Shown: piece by piece, positions 60,346 to 64,000 of the stretch
How the letters are laid out: the number at the start of each line of letters is the position of its first letter
Position numbering within the stretch: the first letter of the stretch is position 1
From: Pseudoruegeria sp039972875
GTDB lineage: Bacteria > Pseudomonadota > Alphaproteobacteria > Rhodobacterales > Rhodobacteraceae
Direction of reading: 5' to 3'
DNA: 64,000 bases
Assembly: GCA_039972875.1 (NCBI GenBank)
Contig: JBDWMA010000024.1
Span: 62,001 to 126,000 of the forward strand
Translations under genes and position numbers: made by a program
Notes under the pieces: generated by a model
What the model saw: the letters and a program-made list of their open reading frames with translations, nothing else
What the model was told of the DNA's origin: nothing
The model's database searches: none

Positions 60346-61008
60346 ATGCGTTACATTAAATGGGGTTTCATCGTTGCCGTACTGTTGACGGTGTTTTCTT
60401 TCTTTCATTACACCCTGCCACGCACCAATATCGTCTATGTAACCGGCGTCGAAATCAAGCTCGAACAATTCGGAGAGAATTCGATCTTTTGGGCGTCACC
60501 TGATACAGGGGCGAGCATTCAGGGTGGATTGGTTCAACGCGATATTCGGTTTATCGACACGACCGGATCCAACGGTAAACCTCGTGTGTATCGGAATGAA
60601 GACACGGGTTGGGGATGGCCACCTTATTTTAAGCTCGACAGTTCAAACCTTCAGGCGCAGGCGCGGGATCTGACATCGGGCCGCGACAACCCGCAATGGG
60701 TGGCTGTTAAATCATATGGCTGGCGTAGTGAATTCCTGTCTATCTATCCCAATGCGGTTAGTTTGAAGGCTGTGGATGGTCCAGATGTGCGTATCATCCC
60801 TTGGGTGAACATTGTCATTCTCACCCTGCTGGCAATCCTAGGGTTTTGGGTGTGGCGTATCTTTAAACGTTTCAAAGAACGCCGGATTGATCCCGTTCTG
60901 GAAGAGGCCGCCGTCGCCATGGATGAGCTAGACGATCGCGCGGACGCTGCCGCGACCAAGGCCAAAGGCTTTTTCAGCGGCATTGCCGATCGGTTCTCAA
61001 GAAAATAA
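60346..61008 (+). CDS. DUF1523 membrane protein
   Basis: A 220-residue protein with N-terminal (about 7-22) and C-terminal (about 148-168) membrane helices flanking a periplasmic domain with THHYTLPR-like start (FHYTLPRTNIVYVTGVEIK) and a conserved tryptophan-rich NEDTGWGWPPYFKLDSSNLQ. This is DUF1523, function unknown. The cytoplasmic tail (LDDRADAAATKAKGFF) is helical and charged. It forms a two-gene unit with the preceding protein and ends in a terminator. Confidence 0.87.
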   Translation: MRYIKWGFIVAVLLTVFSFFHYTLPRTNIVYVTGVEIKLEQFGENSIFWASPDTGASIQGGLVQRDIRFIDTTGSNGKPRVYRNEDTGWGWPPYFKLDSSNLQAQARDLTSGRDNPQWVAVKSYGWRSEFLSIYPNAVSLKAVDGPDVRIIPWVNIVILTLLAILGFWVWRIFKRFKERRIDPVLEEAAVAMDELDDRADAAATKAKGFFSGIADRFSRK

Positions 61009-61034
61009 TAAGCGTTTTTCTATTGGTGCAATTA

Positions 61035-61080
61035 TCCCCGCCAGAGGCCCGTATTTGTTGGCAATTGGCGGGGATTTTTT
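61035..61080 (+). terminator. Rho-independent terminator after the DUF1523 gene
   Basis: TCCCCGCCA (61035-61043) pairs with TGGCGGGGA (61066-61074), a 9-bp stem with a 22-base loop, followed by six T residues on the plus strand. It lies between the convergent DUF1523 and ALDH16 genes. Confidence 0.85.
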
Positions 61081-61089
61081 ATATGCGTG

Positions 61090-63438
61090 TTATTCGCCGT
61101 ATGGCACCCAGATGTTTTTGATTTCGACCGATTGTTCCAAAAACTGGCGACCTTCGCCAGTCGGCCCACGCCAGTCAACGGCCTGATCATTACACACCCA
61201 AGTGCGTTTGATGTTGCTGGCAGACGCTTTTTCAATGAGTTCAGATTGACCATGCGAAAACGCCCAAACCGCATCGATGTTCATGTGGCTGGCCAGTGTC
61301 GGGGCCAAATCTTGATGCGACCCAGTGATGATATTCACCACTCCCGCAGGCACATCAGACGTTTGTAGAACCTGATAGAAATCAGTGGCCACAAGTGGAA
61401 AGGGTTGGCTGGCGGCCAACACGCATCGATTGCCCATGGCTATCGCAGGCGCCATTAGGGAAATCAGTCCCAGCAGCGGTGCCTCATCGGGGCAGAGAGC
61501 GCCTATGACGCCAACGGGTTCTTTCATTGCCAAGGAAACGCCTCGGATCGGCACGCCATGGGCTTGGCCGTCATATTTGTCTGCCCACGCAGCATAGGTA
61601 AACAGGCGAGAGACAGAGCTTTCCACTTCGGCTTTGCCATTTGATGAGCCTGTCATTGCATCTAAGCGGGCCGCAAATTCGTCCACACGTGCGGATAGGT
61701 TTTCGGCAATGTAATACAGGATTTGGGCCCGCAGATGCCCAGTGGTCTTGGACCATCCCTTGGCCGCGTGAGCCGCTTCAACGGCGTTGCGGATGTCTTT
61801 GCGATTGCCCAATCCTGCGTGTCCTAAAAGCTTGCCTTTGGGGGACCAAATGGCTTTTGAATAACCGCTGTCAGGGCGTGCTTGTTTGCCTCCGATATAG
61901 AATTTGGCTGTGCGATCCAACGTGTCCACAGTTGCTGATTTAGGAGCGGAAAACGGTGCAATTGGTGTCAACGCTTTGGGCTTTGCGATGGGTTTTGAGT
62001 AGGCGGTTAGTCCTTCCCAACCGCCTTCGCGGCCAAAGCCGCTTTCGCGTACGCCGCCAAATCCGGCTGCGGCGTCAAATAGGTTTGTGGCATTGATCCA
62101 AACTATACCAGATACCAACTTTGGCGCAATATCAAGCGCGAGATTGACGTTCTCTGTCCAGACTGAAGCCGCTAATCCATAACGTGTGTTGTTTGCGATG
62201 TCGACAGCTTCTGATGGGGTGCGGAATGTTGTTGCCGCCAGTACGGGGCCAAAAATCTCTTCTTGCATCAAGGTAGAGGCCGGATGCAGCCCAGTGATTA
62301 GGGTCGGGGGGTAAAAACAACCGTTTTCTGGGAGTGGCGTATTTGCGCGGTAGATGGTGCCTTCATCCGAAGCACCATCAACCAATTGCGTGATGGTTTG
62401 CAATTGCACCGGGTCAACGAGCGCGCCGACATCGATGCATTTGTCCAGCGGGTTGCCAATACGCAACCCATCCATACGAGCACGGAGTTTGGTGTAAAAT
62501 TGCTCAGCGATACCCTCTTGGACCAACAGACGAGAGCCTGCACAACAGACCTGCCCTTGGTTGAACCAAATAGCGTCGACCAGCCCTTCGATGGCGCTGT
62601 CGATATCAGCGTCATCAAACACAATATAGGGAGATTTCCCCCCCAGTTCGAGTGTGAGCGCCTTGCCTGATCCAGCAGTTGCCTCTCGGATGCGGCGTCC
62701 GACGGAAGTTGACCCAGTAAAGGCAATCTTGTCGATCCCGGTATGGTTGGTGATCATTTCGCCCACCGCGCCATCCCCGGTTACGATGTTAACAACCCCT
62801 TTAGGCAGGCCTGCCTCTTGGCAGATTTGGGCGAACAAAAGCGCGGTCAGGGATGTGTATTCTGCTGGTTTTAACACGACAGTATTCCCCATTGCGATTG
62901 CTGGGGCGATTTTCCATGCCAGCATTAGCAACGGAAAATTCCAAGGGATGATCTGACCGCATACGCCCAAAGCGTCACGATCTGGCATTTCGGTATCGGC
63001 CAGTTGAGCCATGCCTGCGTGGTAGTAGAAATGCCGCACAACCAACGGGATGTCGATGTCGCGGCTTTCACGGATCGGTTTGCCGTTGTCCATGGATTCT
63101 AGCACCGAAAACAACCGGCTGTGTTTTTGCACGAGGCGGGCCAATGCATATAAGCATTTTGCGCGGCTGTGACCGGGCAAGGACGCCAATTTTGGCTGTG
63201 CTTTCCGGGCCGCTTTAACTGCGGCATTCACATCGGCCTGCGTGGCCTGAGACAGAGTCGCCAGGACGTTGCCATTTGCAGGGTTGCGGCTTTCAAAGCC
63301 TTCGCCTGCTTCGGTAAATGCGCCATCTATGAAATGACCAAAACGGTCTCCTTGATCTACCAGCCAAGCGAGGGCCTCGGCGGCGCTTTCGGGGGCATCA
63401 CCATATTCCATGGAGTTAAAGATATCCTGTACAGTCAT
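61090..63438 (-). CDS. Two-domain aldehyde dehydrogenase of the ALDH16 type
   Basis: A 782-residue enzyme. Residues about 25-495 are a complete ALDH domain: Asn167 (PWNFPL), GSTSVG (242-247, NAD loop), Glu264 (LELGGKSP) and catalytic Cys298 (FNQGQVCCAGSR). Residues about 515-782 are a second, truncated ALDH-like domain without the active-site cysteine. This layout matches bacterial ALDH16, first studied in Loktanella, where the extra domain helps dimer assembly. It follows deoC by five bases, so it may oxidise the acetaldehyde that DeoC releases (inference). Vertebrate ALDH16A1 has lost the cysteine, but this protein keeps it. Confidence 0.93.
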   Translation of the reverse strand: MTVQDIFNSMEYGDAPESAAEALAWLVDQGDRFGHFIDGAFTEAGEGFESRNPANGNVLATLSQATQADVNAAVKAARKAQPKLASLPGHSRAKCLYALARLVQKHSRLFSVLESMDNGKPIRESRDIDIPLVVRHFYYHAGMAQLADTEMPDRDALGVCGQIIPWNFPLLMLAWKIAPAIAMGNTVVLKPAEYTSLTALLFAQICQEAGLPKGVVNIVTGDGAVGEMITNHTGIDKIAFTGSTSVGRRIREATAGSGKALTLELGGKSPYIVFDDADIDSAIEGLVDAIWFNQGQVCCAGSRLLVQEGIAEQFYTKLRARMDGLRIGNPLDKCIDVGALVDPVQLQTITQLVDGASDEGTIYRANTPLPENGCFYPPTLITGLHPASTLMQEEIFGPVLAATTFRTPSEAVDIANNTRYGLAASVWTENVNLALDIAPKLVSGIVWINATNLFDAAAGFGGVRESGFGREGGWEGLTAYSKPIAKPKALTPIAPFSAPKSATVDTLDRTAKFYIGGKQARPDSGYSKAIWSPKGKLLGHAGLGNRKDIRNAVEAAHAAKGWSKTTGHLRAQILYYIAENLSARVDEFAARLDAMTGSSNGKAEVESSVSRLFTYAAWADKYDGQAHGVPIRGVSLAMKEPVGVIGALCPDEAPLLGLISLMAPAIAMGNRCVLAASQPFPLVATDFYQVLQTSDVPAGVVNIITGSHQDLAPTLASHMNIDAVWAFSHGQSELIEKASASNIKRTWVCNDQAVDWRGPTGEGRQFLEQSVEIKNIWVPYGE

Positions 63439-63443
63439 GACAA

Positions 63444-64000
63444 TTATCCCATCGGGTGGCGGTAACCGGCAGAATAGGCACCGGTGACGTGGTGTTCGAG
63501 TTGGCGTTCAATGTCCCCAAGCAGGGACGACGCGCCAAAGCGGAAAAGGTCGGGTTGCAGCCAACGGTCCCCTAATTCGTCTTTGATCAAAGACAAGTAG
63601 GTGATCGCGTCTTTTGCTTTGGAAATGCCGCCCGCAGGTTTGTATCCGACCCGGTAACCGGTGCGCGCATGGTAATCTCTGATCGTTCGGATCATCACCA
63701 AACTGACGGGCAGAGTAGCATTGACGCTTTCTTTGCCGGTTGAGGTTTTTATGAAATCGGCCCCAGCCATCATGCACACAAGAGAGGCTCGCGCGACATT
63801 GCGCAAAGAGCCCAGTTCACCCGTTGCCAAGATAGCTTTGATATGGGCATCGCCGCAGGCCTCTCGGAAGGTTTTCATTTCGTCAAACAATGCCTGCCAA
63901 TTGCCCTGAAGCACATGACGACGGCTGATCACGATATCGATTTCAGCGGCACCGGCTTTGACGCTCTCTCCAATTTCTGCAACGCGGAGCGGCAAGGGGG
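63444..64000 (-). CDS. deoC: Deoxyribose-phosphate aldolase, 5' part outside window
   Basis: The frame is open to the right edge, and the visible 185 codons are the C-terminal part of DeoC (family length about 250-330). Motifs: EIDIVISRRHVLQGNW, KAILATGELGSL, the Schiff-base lysine in GADFIKTSTGKESVNATL and the phosphate loop YKPAGGIS. It splits deoxyribose-5-phosphate into acetaldehyde and glyceraldehyde-3-phosphate. The ALDH16 gene follows five bases downstream on the same strand. A methionine at 63995 is internal and should not be used as start. Confidence 0.93.
   Translation of the reverse strand, partial: PLPLRVAEIGESVKAGAAEIDIVISRRHVLQGNWQALFDEMKTFREACGDAHIKAILATGELGSLRNVARASLVCMMAGADFIKTSTGKESVNATLPVSLVMIRTIRDYHARTGYRVGYKPAGGISKAKDAITYLSLIKDELGDRWLQPDLFRFGASSLLGDIERQLEHHVTGAYSAGYRHPMG

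Noticed and set aside
1..64000. Mobile elements, prophage, CRISPR, tRNA or rRNA genes
   Set aside because: I looked in all gaps and on both strands and saw no transposase, integrase, terminal repeats, spaced direct repeats, cloverleaf-like sequences or rRNA segments.

Overview
The window looks like the chromosome of a marine Rhodobacterales (Roseobacter-group) alphaproteobacterium. The evidence is the gene content and its arrangement: a TctCBA transporter divergent from TctDE, a riboswitch-led cobW-cobN-cobO operon, a CbiG-CobJ fusion, CbiX with a His-rich tail, a def-def-fmt operon, a DUF6732 protein, split MnmC activities, and an ALDH16 enzyme of the kind described from Loktanella. Base composition looks moderate, though I did not compute it. 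Genes are tightly packed, with many 4-base stop/start overlaps. I see no insertion sequences, prophage, CRISPR array, rRNA or tRNA.

Left part (1-16.5 kb), accessory catabolism and transport. A partial PLP enzyme and a GAF-Fis regulator precede a three-gene molybdenum hydroxylase operon (small, large, medium subunits; form II CoxL active-site loop AYRGAGR). Convergent to it is a five-gene operon tctC-tctB-tctA-AtuA-like-DUF4387. Divergent from tctC are a TctD/TctE two-component system and an overlapping gene for a different, iron/polyamine-type binding protein. I read the whole as an uncharacterised organic-acid or heterocycle uptake and oxidation module. It is followed by the arsenate-detoxification pair GAPDH + ArsJ.

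Middle (16.5-26 kb), housekeeping: dapA, a soluble lytic transglycosylase, purD divergent from xseA, a DMT exporter, and mnmD divergent from an MnmC-type oxidoreductase (together the two halves of MnmC). A VOC protein and an FMN reductase follow.

Cobalamin (26-51 kb) forms three blocks. The first is a minus-strand operon behind a cobalamin riboswitch: CbiM-like permease, cobW, GNAT, cobN, GFA, cobO. The second, also minus strand, is DUF1636-cobC-cobD. The third, plus strand, is DUF6732-cbiX-cobH-cobL-cobI-cbiG/cobJ, then cobM. Between them lie a GNAT gene, smc, a small periplasmic protein, an MltB-like transglycosylase, a DUF1304 protein, a glutathionyl-hydroquinone reductase and a DedA protein. 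The pathway mixes 'anaerobic' parts (CbiX, CbiG) with 'aerobic' parts (CobN, CobH, CobI, CobJ, CobL, CobM). Several steps (CobG/CobZ, CobF, CobK, CobB, CobQ, CobS, CobT) are not in the window.

Right part (51-64 kb): a C-S lyase, def + degenerate def + fmt, a GlsB-type membrane protein, the ispH-DUF3429-rnhA-TRIC operon, an alpha/beta hydrolase convergent with a P1 peptidase, two membrane proteins, and an operon of deoC (cut by the window end) with a two-domain ALDH16.
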